NCBI GenBank assembly: GCA_028564925.1
Contig: CM053029.1
Span: 190,274,940 to 190,338,939 of the forward strand
Source: Lithobates sylvaticus
Taxonomy: Eukaryota > Chordata > Amphibia > Anura > Ranidae
Length of the DNA: 64,000 bases
Direction of reading: 5' to 3'
In this document: one piece after another, positions 32,846-44,288 of the stretch
How the letters are laid out: the number at the start of each line of letters is the position of its first letter
Numbering within the stretch: the first letter of the stretch is position 1
Notes under the pieces: model-generated
What the model was told of the DNA's origin: nothing
Seen by the model: the letters and a program-made list of their open reading frames with translations, nothing else
Databases searched by the model: none
Program-made: the position numbers and the translations under genes

Positions 32846-33718
32846 ACATACCCTGCCAATACTCTGCAATACCAGCCAATACCCTGACAATACTCTGCAA
32901 CACCCTGCAATACCCAGGTAATACCCTGCCAATACTCTGCAATACTCTGACAATACTCTGCAATACCCTGCCAATACTCTGCAATACCCAGCCAGTACCC
33001 TGCCAATACCCTGCCAATACCCTCCAATACTCTGCAATACCCTGCCAATACTCTGCAATACTCTGCCAATACTCTGCAATACCCTGCCAATACTCTGCAA
33101 CACCCTGCCAATACTCTGCAATACCCTGTAATACCCAGCCATACTCTGCAATACTCTGCCATACCCAGCCATACTCTGCCATGCTCTGCAATACCCCGTA
33201 ATACCCAGCCATACTCTGCAATACTCTGTAATACCCAGCCATACTCTGCAATACTATGCAATACTCGGTAATACCCAGCCAATACTCTGCAATACCCTGC
33301 CAATACTCTGCAATACCCGGCCAATACTCTGCAATACCCTGCCAATACTCTGCAACACCCTGCCAATACTCTGCAATACCCTGCCAATACTCTGCAATAC
33401 CCTGCCAATACTCAGCAATACCCTGCCAATACTCGGTAATACCCAGCCATACTCTGCAATACCCTGCCAATACTCTGCAATACACCCTGCCAATACTCTG
33501 CAACACCCTGCCAATACTCTGCAACACCCTGACAATACTCTGCCATACCCAGCCATACTCTGCCATACTCTGCAATACTCGGTAATACCCAGCCATACTC
33601 TGCAATACTCTGTAATACCCAGCCATACTCTGCAATACACGGTAATACCCAGCCATACTCGGCGATACCCAGCCGTACCCAGCCATGCTCAGCCATACCC
33701 AGCCATACTCAGCCAATA
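32846..33718. repeat. Minisatellite, 21-bp unit, about 41 copies
   Basis: Tandem units of caatactctgcaataccctgc (21 bp), with catactctgcaatactctgt and acccagc variants concentrated in the middle and right third. As the unit length is divisible by 3 and contains no stop in several frames, long frames (up to 314 codons on the minus strand) open across it. They code for monotonous seven-residue repeats (such as AEYWQGI) and have no sign of being genes. Confidence 0.95.
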
Positions 33719-34110
33719 TTACAGTTGGGGAGATGACGTGGATCTTACAGTGGGGGAGATTGTGGATATTACAGTGGGGGCTTTATGGTGGTGGAATTTT
33801 CACAGGTTTTTGCAAATTCAATTATTATTTGCTGATCCGAAAAATGATCCGATCCGTGACTCTGATCCGAGCAACGATCCGATCCGTGAGTTTGGGGGGG
33901 ACAGATGTACAGAGGGGAACAGATATATGTGTGTGGGGGGGGGGGGACAGACGTGTAGTGGGGTACAGAGGGGGAACAGATATACGTGTGTGGGGGGGAC
34001 AGATGTGTAGTGGGGTACAGAGGGGAAACAGATATATGTATTGGGGGGGAACAGACGTGCAGGGGGGAACGCGCCCCTTGCTTACAGTAATACTAAACCC
34101 GCCCCTAAGA
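33719..34110. repeat. Repeat flank with about 55-bp G-rich tandem units
   Basis: After a stretch with gatccgatccgtgactctga-type words (33,835-33,890) come three to four units of the form acagatgtacagaggggaac plus agatatatgtgtgtgg with G runs (33,898-34,070). The end cgccccttgcttacagtaat matches the inner arms of the foldback at 53998-54566. Confidence 0.6.
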
Positions 34111-34253
34111 ATATAAAAAAAAAATCACAGTTACTTTTCTGAGTAACTAATTACTTTTCCAATGTAGTAACTGAGTTACTAACTCAATTACTTTTTTGGG
34201 AGAAGTAATTTGTAACGTAACTAATTACTTTTTTAAAGTAAGATGACCGACAC
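34111..34253. repeat. Right end of a hAT-type element
   Basis: Runs of gtaactaattactttt and a terminus gatgaccgacactg resemble the end of a well-known fish and amphibian hAT group. The left terminus is not identifiable, so the full extent is unknown; it may include the minisatellite. Confidence 0.45.
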
Positions 34254-34590
34254 TGCCAGTAAGAGGAAAAGGTTGCCAGTAAAAAATATGGTCGTGGCAC
34301 TTGGCTCGGAACTGGGCAAGCGTAGCTCAGGGCGGAGCCGGGCAGGTCCATCCAAGTACTTGCTACAGTACCAGTGGAGGGGGGGGGGGGAGGGCTGGCA
34401 GAGACAGTGCCTGAGCATGTCGTGTGATGTCATGGCGCAAGAGATTCTGGGGAAAAAAGCTTTCATTAAACATATTTCTTAATAACTACAAAGGCTATAA
34501 ATTTACTCTGTGTGCACCAAATGCACTTACAAATACAGACATTACCTTGAAAAAGTAGCAGTGACATCATCATCATACTGCACATAAGCC
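34254..34590. repeat. Unnamed repeat fragment
   Basis: 34,490-34,560 partners 24,760-24,840 (tgtgtgcaccaaatgc). No coding signal. Confidence 0.35.
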
Positions 34591-35971
34591 TTAAGCCGCA
34601 TACACACGATCAGACTTTCTGGCGGGAAATGTTTGATGACAGGCTATTGGCGGTAAATCCGAGACCGTGTGTATGCTCCATCGGACAATTGTTGTCGGAC
34701 TTTCCGTGGACAAATGTTGGATAGCAGGTTTTAAAATTTTCCGTGGACAAATTTGTCTTGTCGGAGTTTCCACGCGTGTGTACACAAGTCTGTCGGACAA
34801 AAGTCCAAAGTACAAACACACATGTTCGGAAGCAAGGATGTGCCAGAAGCTGTCGGTCTTGTAAACTAGCGTCCGTAATGGAGAATTAACATTTGTGATG
34901 TGGCAAATTATCAAATCTTGAAATGCAGCGCACAATTCTCGTCTTCTTTAATGGGATAATAATGAAGATGCTTTGCTGGTGATATTGATGGAGTTATTGA
35001 AAACAAATTTTTAAAGGCTTTTTTTTCTAGTGATCAAGAACAATATTATTATGCTTTTTTATTTTTTATTTGGGCAAGTTACACCATTATCCCGTAGTTA
35101 TGTTGGTGTCCCTTGTCAATTTTACATTGTATTTTTTAAAATGTAACTGCTTACTCCCAAAATGAAATTTGAAGTAAAACACATAGCCAAGTATTATTCT
35201 ACACTATTTTTTTTATTGTGCATTAAAAAAAGAAAACAAATAAAATTAGACATGCTATCTGCCAATAGAACTTAACCGAAAAGTGCATTCTATGCATCTA
35301 AAAATATAGAAAATATACCAAATCAAATCATTATTCAACCAAAAAAATTATGTCAAAGCAATAACTCCAAGGCCAATAATAAATAACACGTTATCTCCTC
35401 CAATTCCGCAACATGTCTGGTTGAGGAACGGCCGTTCAGAAACCAACTGAAAAGCGCAAAATGAAAAGTGCAAAATTTAAAGTGTGAAATGAAAAGCGTG
35501 AATCAACACTCACCAAACTCCTACTAAGGCCCCTTTCACACTTGTGCGACTTCAAAGTCGTGCGATTTTACCGCGATTTTTGCTGCGATTTTTGCCACGA
35601 TTTCAAGGAATGCCTTTGTAAGTGGCATCAAAATTGAACCAAAGTAGTGCAGGGACTACTTTGAAGTCGGAACGACTCGAAGTCGTACTAATATGAATGG
35701 TTGTCATTGGAAATCATGGGGAACGACTTTGCAGTCCCAAATCGTGGGACAAGTCGTATAAGTGTGAAAGGGGCCTAATACAAAATTAGCAGAAGAAGCC
35801 CAAAGGGAGGCACTAAGAAACTGAAAAACAACAAAGTATGTCACTACGTTCGTAATTGTTGGCCAACAATTGTGTAGCCATGTGTATGCAAGACAAGTTT
35901 TGGCCAATGCCCTTTGGACAAAAGTCCACGGTTTTGTTGGCCAACAATCCGATCGTGTGTACGAGGCTTAA
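34591..35971. mobile_element. MITE M1, second copy, reverse orientation, with nested Harbinger-type MITE
   Basis: Left ttaagccgcatacacacgat, right gatcgtgtgtacgaggcttaa, with TTAA at 34591-34594 and 35968-35971. It is the reverse complement of the family copy at 211-1271 (for instance tccgtaatggagaattaaca near 34,872). A 248-bp element is inserted at 35528-35775. Non-coding. Confidence 0.85.
35528..35775. mobile_element. PIF/Harbinger-type MITE nested in M1
   Basis: The ends ggcccctttcacacttgtgc and ataagtgtgaaaggggcc are inverted repeats. A 3-bp target duplication taa lies at 35525-35527 and 35776-35778. The M1 copy at 211-1271 shows the unoccupied site as a single tta in this place (about 383), which confirms the 3-bp duplication typical of PIF/Harbinger. 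Confidence 0.9.
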
Positions 35972-36148
35972 GCAGGTTTTTTTACTACAGGTTGACTGCA
36001 GAAAAATACAGGAAGAAGCAAGTCACCGGTCACCCTGCACAAGGAGAGAGAATGCAACTGTGGCCTGTCCTTATTACTGGAAGCTCAAAAAGTTTCACAC
36101 TGGATTACTTCACAGAGCTCAAAGAAATACACAAAACAAGTAAGAATA
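35972..36148. other. Unassigned flank
   Basis: Short sequence between M1 and the next Tc1 element. Nothing recognised. Confidence 0.3.
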
Positions 36149-36150
36149 TA

Positions 36151-37550
36151 CAATGCTGTGAAAAAGTATTTACCCCCTTTCTGATTTTTTATTTTTTTTT
36201 GCATATTTGTCACACTTAAATGACTCAGATCATCAAACAAATTTTATTATTACACAAAGATAACCCAATTAAATACAAAATGCAGTTTTTAAATGATGGT
36301 TTCATTTATTAAGGCAAAAAAGCTGTCCAAACCTGCCTGGCTTTATGTGAAAAAGTAATTGCCCCCTAAACCTAGTAACTGGTTGTGCCACCCTTGGCGG
36401 CAACAACTGCAATCAAGCATTTGCGATAACTGGCAATGAGTCTTTCACATTGCTGTGGAGCAATTTTGGCCTACTCTTCTTTGCAGAATTGTTTTAATTC
36501 AGCCACATTGGAGGGTTTTTCAGCATGAACGGCCTGTGTAATGTCATGATATAGCATCTCAATTGGATTTAAGGTCGAGCTTTGACCAGGCCACTCCAAA
36601 ACCCAAATTTTGCTTTGTTTGAACCATTTGGAGGTGGACTTGCTGTTGTGTTTCGGATCATTGTCCTGCTGCATAACCCAAGTGCACTTGAGCTTGAGGT
36701 CACGAACTGATGGCCGGACATTCTCCTTTAGGATTTTCTGGTAGAGCTCAGAATTCATGGTTCCATCAATTATGGTAAGTCATCCAGGTCCTGAAGCTGC
36801 AAAGCAGCCCCAGACCATCATGCTACCACCATCATGTCTGACTGTTGTATGATGTTCTTGTTATGAAATGCTGTATTCGTTTTATGCCCGATGTAACAGG
36901 ACGCACACCTTCCAAAAAGTAAAATTTTTGTCTCATCAGTCCACAAAATATTTGCCTAAAAGTCTTGGGGATAATAATAATAAGATAATGTAAGATGAGC
37001 CTTTGTGTTCTTTTAGGTCAGTTCTTTTTGCCCAGTGTTTCTTATTTTTGAATCACGAACACTGATCTTACCTAAGGCAAGTGAGGCCTGCAATTCTTTA
37101 GATGTTGTTCTGGGTTCTTTTATGACCTGGATGAGTCGTCGTCATGCTCTTGGAGTAATTTTTGTAAGCCACCCACTCCTGGGAAGGTTCACCACTGTTC
37201 CAAGTTATCTCCATTTGTGGATAATGGCTCTCCCCATGGTTCACTGGAGTTCCAAAGCCTTAGAAATGGCTTTAAAATCCTTTCTAGACCGATACATGTT
37301 TGTTTCTAATCTGTTCTTGATTTTTTTTAGATTGTGGCATGATGTGTGGCTTTTTGTGATCTGTTAGCGTGCTTCACTTTGTCAGACAGCTTCTATTTAT
37401 GTGATTTCTTGATTCAACAGGTCTGGCAGTAAGTAATCAAGCCTGGGTGTGGCAAGTGAAATTTAACTCAGCTTTCCAAAAAATTGTGGTTAGTTACAGT
37501 TCCTTCCTGATTGAGCATGGAAGGGGGCAATTACTTTTTCACAGCACTGT
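36151..37550 (-). mobile_element. Tc1 transposon, complete ends, dead
   Basis: The ends caatgctgtgaaaaagtatt and actttttcacagcactg are inverted repeats with TA at 36149-36150 and 37551-37552. At 1.4 kb it is close to normal Tc1 length. The transposase remnants lie on the minus strand. The ends are related to those of the elements at 40428 and 44061 but not identical. Confidence 0.9.
36471..37365 (-). pseudogene. Tc1 transposase pseudogene
   Basis: The best frame (36471-36758, minus) reads NSELYQKILKENVRPSVRDLK, QQDNDPKHNSKSTSKWFKQ with the second catalytic Asp, then LNPIEMLYHDITQAVHAEKPSN with the final Glu. The family's SPDLNPIE is SSTLNPIE here. Upstream parts, including the N-terminal helix-turn-helix, are present only as decayed antisense sequence to about 37,365 and lack a continuous frame. 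Not functional. Confidence 0.85.
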
Positions 37551-37572
37551 ATTAGCCTCTTGTATTAAGACA

Positions 37573-37752
37573 AAGAGGTAGATTTACTAAAACTGGTGCA
37601 CTCAGAATCTGGTGCAGCTGTGCATGGTAGCCAATCAGCTTCTAACCTCAGCTTGTTCAATTAAGCTTTGACAATAAAACCTGGAAGCTGATTGGTTTCT
37701 CTGCAGAAGTGAACCTGATTTTGCACTCTCCAGCTTTAGTAAATAAACCCCA
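37573..37752. mobile_element. Palindromic MITE (tttactaaaactgg type)
   Basis: The ends gaggtagatttactaaaact and agctttagtaaataaacccc are inverted. Inner inverted pairs: gccaatcagcttctaacctc against aacctggaagctgattgg. A short non-coding element. Confidence 0.75.
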
Positions 37753-37932
37753 ATATTTGTTTATCCTGGAGTTCAACTTTTGCAGTCGACCTTGAGAAAA
37801 CTCCACTATATGTTTTTTACGTATTCTAATTCACTTAGCATACCTACATTTTTTTGTTTCTTATTTTTTTGATGTTTTTCATGAGAAGGTGTCCTGGCTG
37901 ACTGCAAGGATTTGTGAACAATGTCAGATTAA

Positions 37933-38285
37933 GGCCCCTTTCATACTGAGGCGCTTTGCAGTGAGGCGCTTTGGAGCGGTGCGCTTGCAGGACGCTGAAA
38001 AATGTCCTGCAAGCCACATCTTTGGAGCGCTGTAGGAGCGGTGTATTTACCGCTCCTAAAGTGCCCTTTCCCATTGAAAACAATGGGGCAGCGCTTCAAA
38101 CCCGCCTGCAAAGCGTCGCAGCAGCGGCGCTTTGCGGGCGGTTTTAACCCTTTTTTCGGCCGCTAGCGGGGGGTAAAACTGCCCCGCTAGCGGCCGAAAA
38201 GCGCTGCTAAAATGACGGTAAAGCGCCGCTAAATATAGTGCAGCTTTACAGCCAGTGCGCCCAGCGCATCAGTGTGCAAGTAGCC
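37933..38285. mobile_element. PIF/Harbinger-type MITE
   Basis: The ends ggcccctttcatactgaggc and gcatcagtgtgcaagtagcc are inverted, flanked by taa (37930-37932, 38286-38288). The interior is GC-rich and symmetric around ggccgctagcgg. A relative with the same outer ends is 52725-53163. Confidence 0.85.
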
Positions 38286-38297
38286 TAAGTCTGTCCT

Positions 38298-38650
38298 AAT
38301 GCCTGGTACACACAATGAGATTATCGTTCGAATGATCGTCCTTTTTTTTTTTCATTCTAATCTCAGTTTGACAATGAAGTGCTGAAAATTCTCCCTCGAC
38401 AGAATAAAAATTCGGAAGAAATGTAATGTGTTGTATTGCATTTGTAATGTATTTTCGAATGATAACTGTATTATGTAAATTATATGATCTGGTATCATAC
38501 GAGTAACATTTTCCCGCTTGTCCCATCGGATAATATCAGATGAACTGTCGTGAAATCTCGAAAGCTGTGTATTAGCGATCAGATTATCATCTGATTGCTT
38601 CAAAAGCAATATTTTTCCTACAATTTTCTGTTTGTGTGTACGGGCCATAA
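38298..38650. mobile_element. MITE with gcctggtacacacaatgaga end
   Basis: Left taatgcctggtacacacaat, right ctgtttgtgtgtacgggccata: inverted outer ends resembling M1-type elements but with a different core (gattatcgttcgaatgatcg against gcgatcagattatcatctga). It lies 12 bp from the previous MITE. The 76-106 codon minus-strand frames here have no domain. Confidence 0.75.
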
Positions 38651-38844
38651 GTCTGACCTCATTAACATACAATGCAAGAAGCCTAGCCTCTAAACCTTTA
38701 CGTTTTTGTAAGGATAGACAGTTTTAAAATCTAGTTTCAATTGAAAATAAAGATCTGCCTGCACAGTCCACCTCTGGTAATTATGGCAATCACAGCTGAC
38801 AGCCCTCTCATAAACAAAAAGAAACTATTTAGCATTTTTCCTTG
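38651..38844. other. Unassigned flank
   Basis: Short host stretch. Nothing recognised. Confidence 0.3.
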
Positions 38845-38847
38845 TAA

Positions 38848-39247
38848 GGCCCCTTTCACACGGGCGGACCGTATGTCCGTATTTCATCCATCCGTTTTCG
38901 GATGAAATATGGACATACATGCATCCCTATGGGATAGTGAGTGTCAGCGGATGAACATGCGCTGACACCCGATATCGTCCGTCTCCGCTGTGGTCCAATT
39001 CTGCAGACGGAGGAAACCCTATTTTTCCATCCGTCTGCAGAGCGGATCTGATGAACACGGACAGACGGTCCGTGTTCATCTGATCCCCCATAGAGGAAAG
39101 CAGAGATCTGACAGGGCGGTCCCTGCACAGCGTGCAGGGACCGCCCTGTCATCCGCCGGCTCAGCGGGAATCAGCGGAGCGATCCCTGCTGAGCAGCGGA
39201 TGTTTACGGGGCCGATCATTACAGATCCGCCCCGTGTGAAAGAGCCC
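38848..39247. mobile_element. PIF/Harbinger-type MITE
   Basis: The ends ggcccctttcacacgggcgg and gccccgtgtgaaagagccc are inverted, next to taa on the left and tta on the right. The interior contains long inverted words (tccgtctgcagagcggatct and partners). Non-coding; the 98-113 codon frames on both strands are artefacts of symmetry. Confidence 0.8.
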
Positions 39248-40120
39248 TTAGAGGGTCAATATTACAGCCTCTTAAAAAGTTATGCTTCTTTTTTGTTAAT
39301 TTTTTTTTTCAGGCTATGCTATGTGAAATAGATACACTTTAAAATGTTAGTTCACCTTTTTGAAAAAAATCAAATGGTGAACTAACACTGTACACCCTCC
39401 CCGCGGTCCCCGCTGTACTTACATCCGAGGATGCTGAGCTCAGTGCCCATGGAGCAGGTCCAGTGGTTCGGGGATTTTAAAACCATGCGCTTCTTCCACT
39501 TCGCTTCTAGGACAGACCAGAACAATTCTAATTGGTCAGCGCCTGCACAGTGAATTTCACTGATCCGTCCATAACCACTGCACAGAGAAGGGGGAGAAGA
39601 GTGGGGATTTTGAATCCCTGGACCGCTGGACCAGAAGCATTGGCACTGACAACTCAGCATTAGGGATGAGTTTCGACTCGAACATTGCCTCTTCGCCTGT
39701 TCGCCGAACAGCAAACAATTTGGGGTGTTCGCGGCAAATTCGAAAAGCCGCACCCTGTAAAAGTCTATGGGAGAAATCTAAAGTGTTAATTTTAAAAGCC
39801 TATATGCAAGTTATTGTCTTGTTTGGGGACCTGGGTCCTGCCCCAGGGGACAACAATGCAAAAAAAAGTTTTAAAAACGGCAGTTTTTTTTAGGAGCAGT
39901 GTTTTAATAATGCTTAAAGTGAAACAATAAAAGTGTAATATTCCTTTAAATTTCGTAAATGGGGGGTGTGTATAGTATACACGTAAAGGAGCGCATGTTT
40001 CCTGTGCTTAGAACTGTCCCTGCACAAAGTGTAATTTTTGCAGGAAAAAAAGCTATTTAAAATCCCTCCCGGCTATAATGAATTGTCGGCTCCAATAATA
40101 AAGATAAAGAACGGGCTGCT
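39248..40120. other. Unassigned with a repeat fragment
   Basis: 39,660-39,770 (gatgagtttcgactcgaaca, ttcgccgaacagcaaacaat) resembles a common frog repeat. The 123-codon minus-strand frame at 39382-39753 has no recognisable domain. 39,330-39,385 holds a short inverted pair (gttagttcacctttttgaaa / aaatggtgaactaac). Confidence 0.4.
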
Positions 40121-40123
40121 TTA

Positions 40124-40380
40124 GGCCGGGTTCACACTATTGCGAATTGGATGCAGAATCCCCACATCCAATTCGCAACAGCGGGAGAATGTGACCTTTC
40201 TATGGAGCCGGTTCACATATCTTCGCTGCGGCTCCGGTGCGAATTTGCACTGAAGCCCTGTGCGTCTTTTGGTTTGTTTCAGGTGCAAATTCAGCCCTAA
40301 ATTCGGGCTGAAACTGCACCTAAAATGGTGAACCTGGACGCACCGGACCCCTGCTGGGAGCCGCATCGAACCGAGCCTCA
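40124..40380. mobile_element. MITE with ggccgggttcacac end
   Basis: Left ttaggccgggttcacactat, right gccgcatcgaaccgagcc with partial inverted similarity. Internal inverted words (gtgcgaatttgcactgaagc against cagccctaaattcgggctga). Related in style to 48886-49145. Confidence 0.65.
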
Positions 40381-40427
40381 AATGAATACAATATGCACCT
40401 CCTTATTCTACGTTTTAAGAATGTATA

Positions 40428-42006
40428 CAGTGGTGTGAAAAAGTGTTTGCCCCCTTCCTCATTTCCTGTTCCTTTGCATGTTTGTCACACTTAAGTTTCG
40501 GAACATCAAACCAATTTAATAGTCAAGGACAACACAATAAACACAAAATGCAATTTGTAAATGAAGGTGTTTATTATTAAAGGTGAAAAAAAATCCAAAC
40601 CATCATGGCCCTGTGTGAAAAAGTGATTGCCCCCTAAACCTATAACTGGTTGGGCCACCCTTAGCAGCAACAACTGCAAGCGTTTGCGATAACGTGCAAT
40701 GAGGCTTTTACAGCGTCCTGGAGAATTTTGGCCCACTCATCTTTGCAGAATTGTCCTAATTCAGTTACATTAGAGGGTTTGCGAGCATGAACGGCCTTTT
40801 TAAGGTCATACCACAACAGCTCAATAGGATTCAGGTCAGGACTAGGCCACTCCAAAGTCTTCATTTTGTTTTTCTTCAGCCATTCAGTGGTGGACTTGCT
40901 GGTGTGTTTAGGATCATTGTCTGCTGCAGAACCCAAGTTCGTTTCAGCTTGAGTACACGAACAGATGACATTCTCCTTCAGGATCTCTTGGTAGACAGCA
41001 GAATTCATAGTTCCTTTTATCACGGCAGTCTTCCAGGTCCTGAAGCAGCAAAACAGCCCCAGACCATCACACTACCACCACCATATTTTACTGTGGTATA
41101 ATGTTCTTTTTCTGAAATGCAGTGTTCCTTCTACGCCAGATATACTTGGACACACACCTTCCAAAGAGTTCCACTTTTGTCTCATCGGTCCACAGAATGT
41201 TGTCCCAAAAGTCTTGGGGATTATCAAGATGTGTTGTGGAGAAATTGAGACGAGCTTTGATGTTCTTTTTGCTCAGCAGTGGTTTTCTCCTTGGAACTCT
41301 GCCATGCAGGCCATTTTTTGCCCAGTCTTTTCCTGATGGTGGAGGCATGAACGCTGACCTTAACTGAGGCAAGTGAGGCCTGCAGTTCCTTGGACGTTGT
41401 TGTGGGGTTTTTTGTGACCTCTTGGATGTCGTCGCTGCGCTCTTGGGGTAATTTTGGGCCACTCCTGGGAAGGTTCACCCTGTTCCATGTCTTCGCCATT
41501 TGTGGATAATGGCTCTCACTGTGGTTCGCTGGATTCCCAAAGCTTTGGAAATGGTTTATAACCCTTTCCAGACTGATAATCTCAATTACTTTCTTTCTCA
41601 ATTGTTCCTGAATTCTTTGGGTCTCGGCATGATGTGTAGCTTTTAAGGATCTTCTGGTGGACCTTACTGTGTCAAGCAGCTCCTATTTAAGTGATGCCTT
41701 GATTGTGAACAGGTGGGCAATAATCAGGCCTGGGTGTGGCTAGAGAAATTGAACTCAGGTGTGGACAACCACAGTTATAGTATGTTTTAACAAGGGGGGC
41801 AATCACTTTTTCACAAGGGCCATGATGGTTTGGATTTTTTTTCACCTTTAATAATACACACCTTCATTTACAAATTGCATTTTGTGTTTACTTGTGTTGT
41901 CCTTGACTATTGTTTAAATTGGTTTGATGTTCGAAACACTTAAGTGTGACAAACATGCAAAGGAACAGGAAATGAGGAAGGGGGCAAACACTTTTTCACA
42001 CCACTG
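40428..42006 (-). mobile_element. Tc1 transposon, complete ends, dead
   Basis: The ends cagtggtgtgaaaaagtgtt and aacactttttcacaccactg are inverted repeats, with TA at 40426-40427 and 42007-42008. At 1,579 bp this is the best preserved Tc1 of the window. The inner copy of the terminal repeat (tttgtcacacttaagt near 40,485 and acttaagtgtgacaaa near 41,939) indicates ends of about 200 bp. Confidence 0.95.
40661..41601 (-). pseudogene. Tc1 transposase pseudogene, nearly full length
   Basis: Reading from 41601 down: SLERVINHFQSFGNPANHSES (helix-turn-helix region), LPRSGPKLPQERSDDI, TTSKELQASLASVKVSVHAS and RKRLG (second DNA-binding part), then LHGRVPRRKPLLSKKNIKARL, WTDETKVELFG with the first catalytic Asp, DNDPKHTSKSTTEWL with the second, and SPDLNPIELLWYDLKKAVH with the final Glu. 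The three open pieces (41224-41601, 41088-41462, 40661-41023) are in different frames, so at least two frameshifts break it. All three DDE residues remain. The intact family protein has about 340 residues. Confidence 0.9.
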
Positions 42007-42109
42007 TATCTCAGCCTGAAAAAAAAAAAAAAGAATGTATATCTTGCTTCTGTATCTTCACAAATTTAACTTGATTGTGTTTTCATAACTGTTTAAAATA
42101 AAAAAAGAA

Positions 42110-42672
42110 TTATACAAAAAATGTGTTTGTTTTGCTGTCTCTGCCTTCCTTTGGGGAGATTCCCCCTCATTTCCTGTTCTGTCTGAAACCTGTTAGAGAG
42201 GAAATGGAAAGATTTTTTCCCACCTGCTGTTCTGCCTAAAGCCTAGTACACACGGGGCAAATGTCAGATGGCTTCTGTTGGATGAGCATGTTGGAAAACC
42301 AGTAGCTGACCGCCTCCTGATCAGCGCTCTCAGTCAATGGTTGAAAGCGCTGACTGGAGTGTTCTGGCAGGGGGCCTACCCTGTCAGAACACAATAGAAC
42401 AGCAGGGGAGATCACTGTACTAACATTCGATTGTTAGTACAGCAGCTTCGACCAGAGCTGTCAATTTTTTTTCCGTTCGACCCACTGGGTTAAATGAAAA
42501 AAAAATAGTGGTGTGTACTAGGCTTAAGTGAGCAGATATCTTGCAAATAGAGACACAATCAGCAGTAAAAAAGAAAGAAAAATCAAAGGAAGGGTTATTA
42601 CCCTTTCTTACGCTAGCCTAAACTCTATTTAAAACATTAAAAAAGGTTTTGACTGGAGTTGGGCTTTAAGAT
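42110..42672. repeat. Repeat R2, split by a MITE
   Basis: 42,120-42,237 (cctttggggagattccccct, aacctgttagagaggaaatg) and 42,530-42,672 (tttgactggagttgggcttt) are the two sides of one R2 copy. The MITE at 42238-42527 separates them. Confidence 0.6.
42238..42527. mobile_element. MITE with aagcctagtacacacgg end, nested in R2
   Basis: Left taaagcctagtacacacggg, right gtggtgtgtactaggcttaa: inverted ends. The interior (acattcgattgttagtacag) is shared with 47065-48545 and shows the unoccupied site of the LTR there. Confidence 0.8.
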
Positions 42673-43591
42673 CATATTTACTTTTATTGCTCCTTTCCCT
42701 CAGTAGCAAAGAAGCAAAACCCTCTGCAATTCTCAGCTCAGAGTAACAGCCATTGACCCAATCTTCTGTTGGGCGGGCATCTTTTCTTGAGGGACAGGCC
42801 TGTCAGAAGTAGCTAATGTTCTTGGAGCACAGCAGGATGACACTGTGTTTAGAATAGGACTTACAAGTCCCAAGCCTTGTCACAGCTTAACTTCCTCTTG
42901 TATACTTTATAGAGATGAATGTGTCTCCGATGAAACCAAAAACCCAAACACTACAGGAGCTCTTGCTAAATGTATTTATTTGAGAAAAATCCCAAGTCAC
43001 TTTCTCCTAGGTAAAAGCAGCCTCTAAAATTTATGGTCGGATTAATGCCTGCCACGGAGATTTGTTAACCTGCACCACAAATGGCTGCAAGTGTTACTTC
43101 TTTATAAGGGGAGTTTAAACTGCAACTAAGGTGTAGTTTTAACCTTCATTTTTTTCATGGGTTTGCTGGGGTAATCAATAAGCATTTTTGCTTTGCTAGG
43201 ATTTGAATAGTTAGTCCCACGTTGGACTTTAGTCACATGCAGAACTTGTGGTTGCTAATAGGTCAAGAGTGGGAATGATTGTAAAAATTAATTGAGCCAC
43301 AAAATTACAAATTTTCACCAAAATAGAAACTCTTAAATCGAATCATTCGCCTACTTAGGTGAAATTAAATTGAAACTAAATCTAGTCTTTAATCTTATTT
43401 TAAAAGGTGTTGTTTTTGGAGAGGTGTATTTAGGGTAGTTTACTTTATTTAATTTAGTGCTGTTTTTTAATGCAAACAACAAAAAAAAAAATGAGACAAA
43501 TGAGGACCCTGTTTATTACCACAAGAACAATTGCAGTATAGTTGAGGGACTTTTCTTACCCTCACAAACCATTAAAAGCTCACTTGTACTC
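42673..43591. other. Unassigned sequence
   Basis: No repeat ends recognised. The frame at 42845-43027 is short and without a domain. Confidence 0.35.
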
Positions 43592-43965
43592 TAATGCCCC
43601 GTACACACGAGCGGATTTTCCATCGGAAAAAACTTGGATGTTTTTTCCAACGGAATTCCGCTCAAGCTTGGCTTGCACACATACACGGTCACACAAAAGT
43701 TCTCTGAACTTTCGACCGTCAAGAACGACGCGGTGACGTACAACACTACGACAAGCCGAGAAAATTTAGTTCAATACTTCAGAGCATGATTCAAATTTGC
43801 GCATCGGAATTGGTACAGATGAATTTCCAATCGGAACTTTTTCTGACCGAAAAATAGAGAACCTGCTCTCAATCTTTTGCTGGTGGGAATTCTGCCAGCA
43901 AATTTCCGACCAAAAGCTCACATCGGACTTTTGCTGGGGGAATTTCCGATCGTGTGTACGGGGGA
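43592..43965. mobile_element. MITE with gccccgtacacacgagcgga end
   Basis: Left taatgccccgtacacacgag, right aatttccgatcgtgtgtacg then gggg: inverted ends of the same general type as M1 and 62900-63344. Interior with catcggaaaaaacttggatg. Non-coding. Confidence 0.8.
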
Positions 43966-44288
43966 TTTGAATTCACCTTAATTACACATTCCCCATTGAC
44001 ATATAATTGCATTTCTTGAAAACGGTGAAACTTCAAAAAAAATCACTTGTTTTATATATACAGTGCTTTGAAAAAGTATTCACACCCCTTGAAATTTTCC
44101 ACATTTCCACGTCACGTTACAACCAAAAACGTAAATGTATTTTATTGGGATTTTTGTGATAGACCAACACAAAGTGGCACATAATTGTAAATGGAAGGAA
44201 AATAATAAATGATTTTCAAAATGTTTTACAAATAAATATCTGAAAAGTGTGGCGTGCATTTGTATTCAGTCAATACTTTGTAGAACAG

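Noticed and set aside
32716-33716. Long minus-strand frames of 128-314 codons
   Set aside because: They are produced by the 21-bp minisatellite, run in several frames at once and translate to monotonous seven-residue repeats.
33685-34116. 143-codon plus-strand Gly-rich frame
   Set aside because: Stems from G-rich tandem units of about 55 bp.
39382-39753. 123-codon minus-strand frame
   Set aside because: Runs from low-copy DNA into a known repeat fragment, without a domain.
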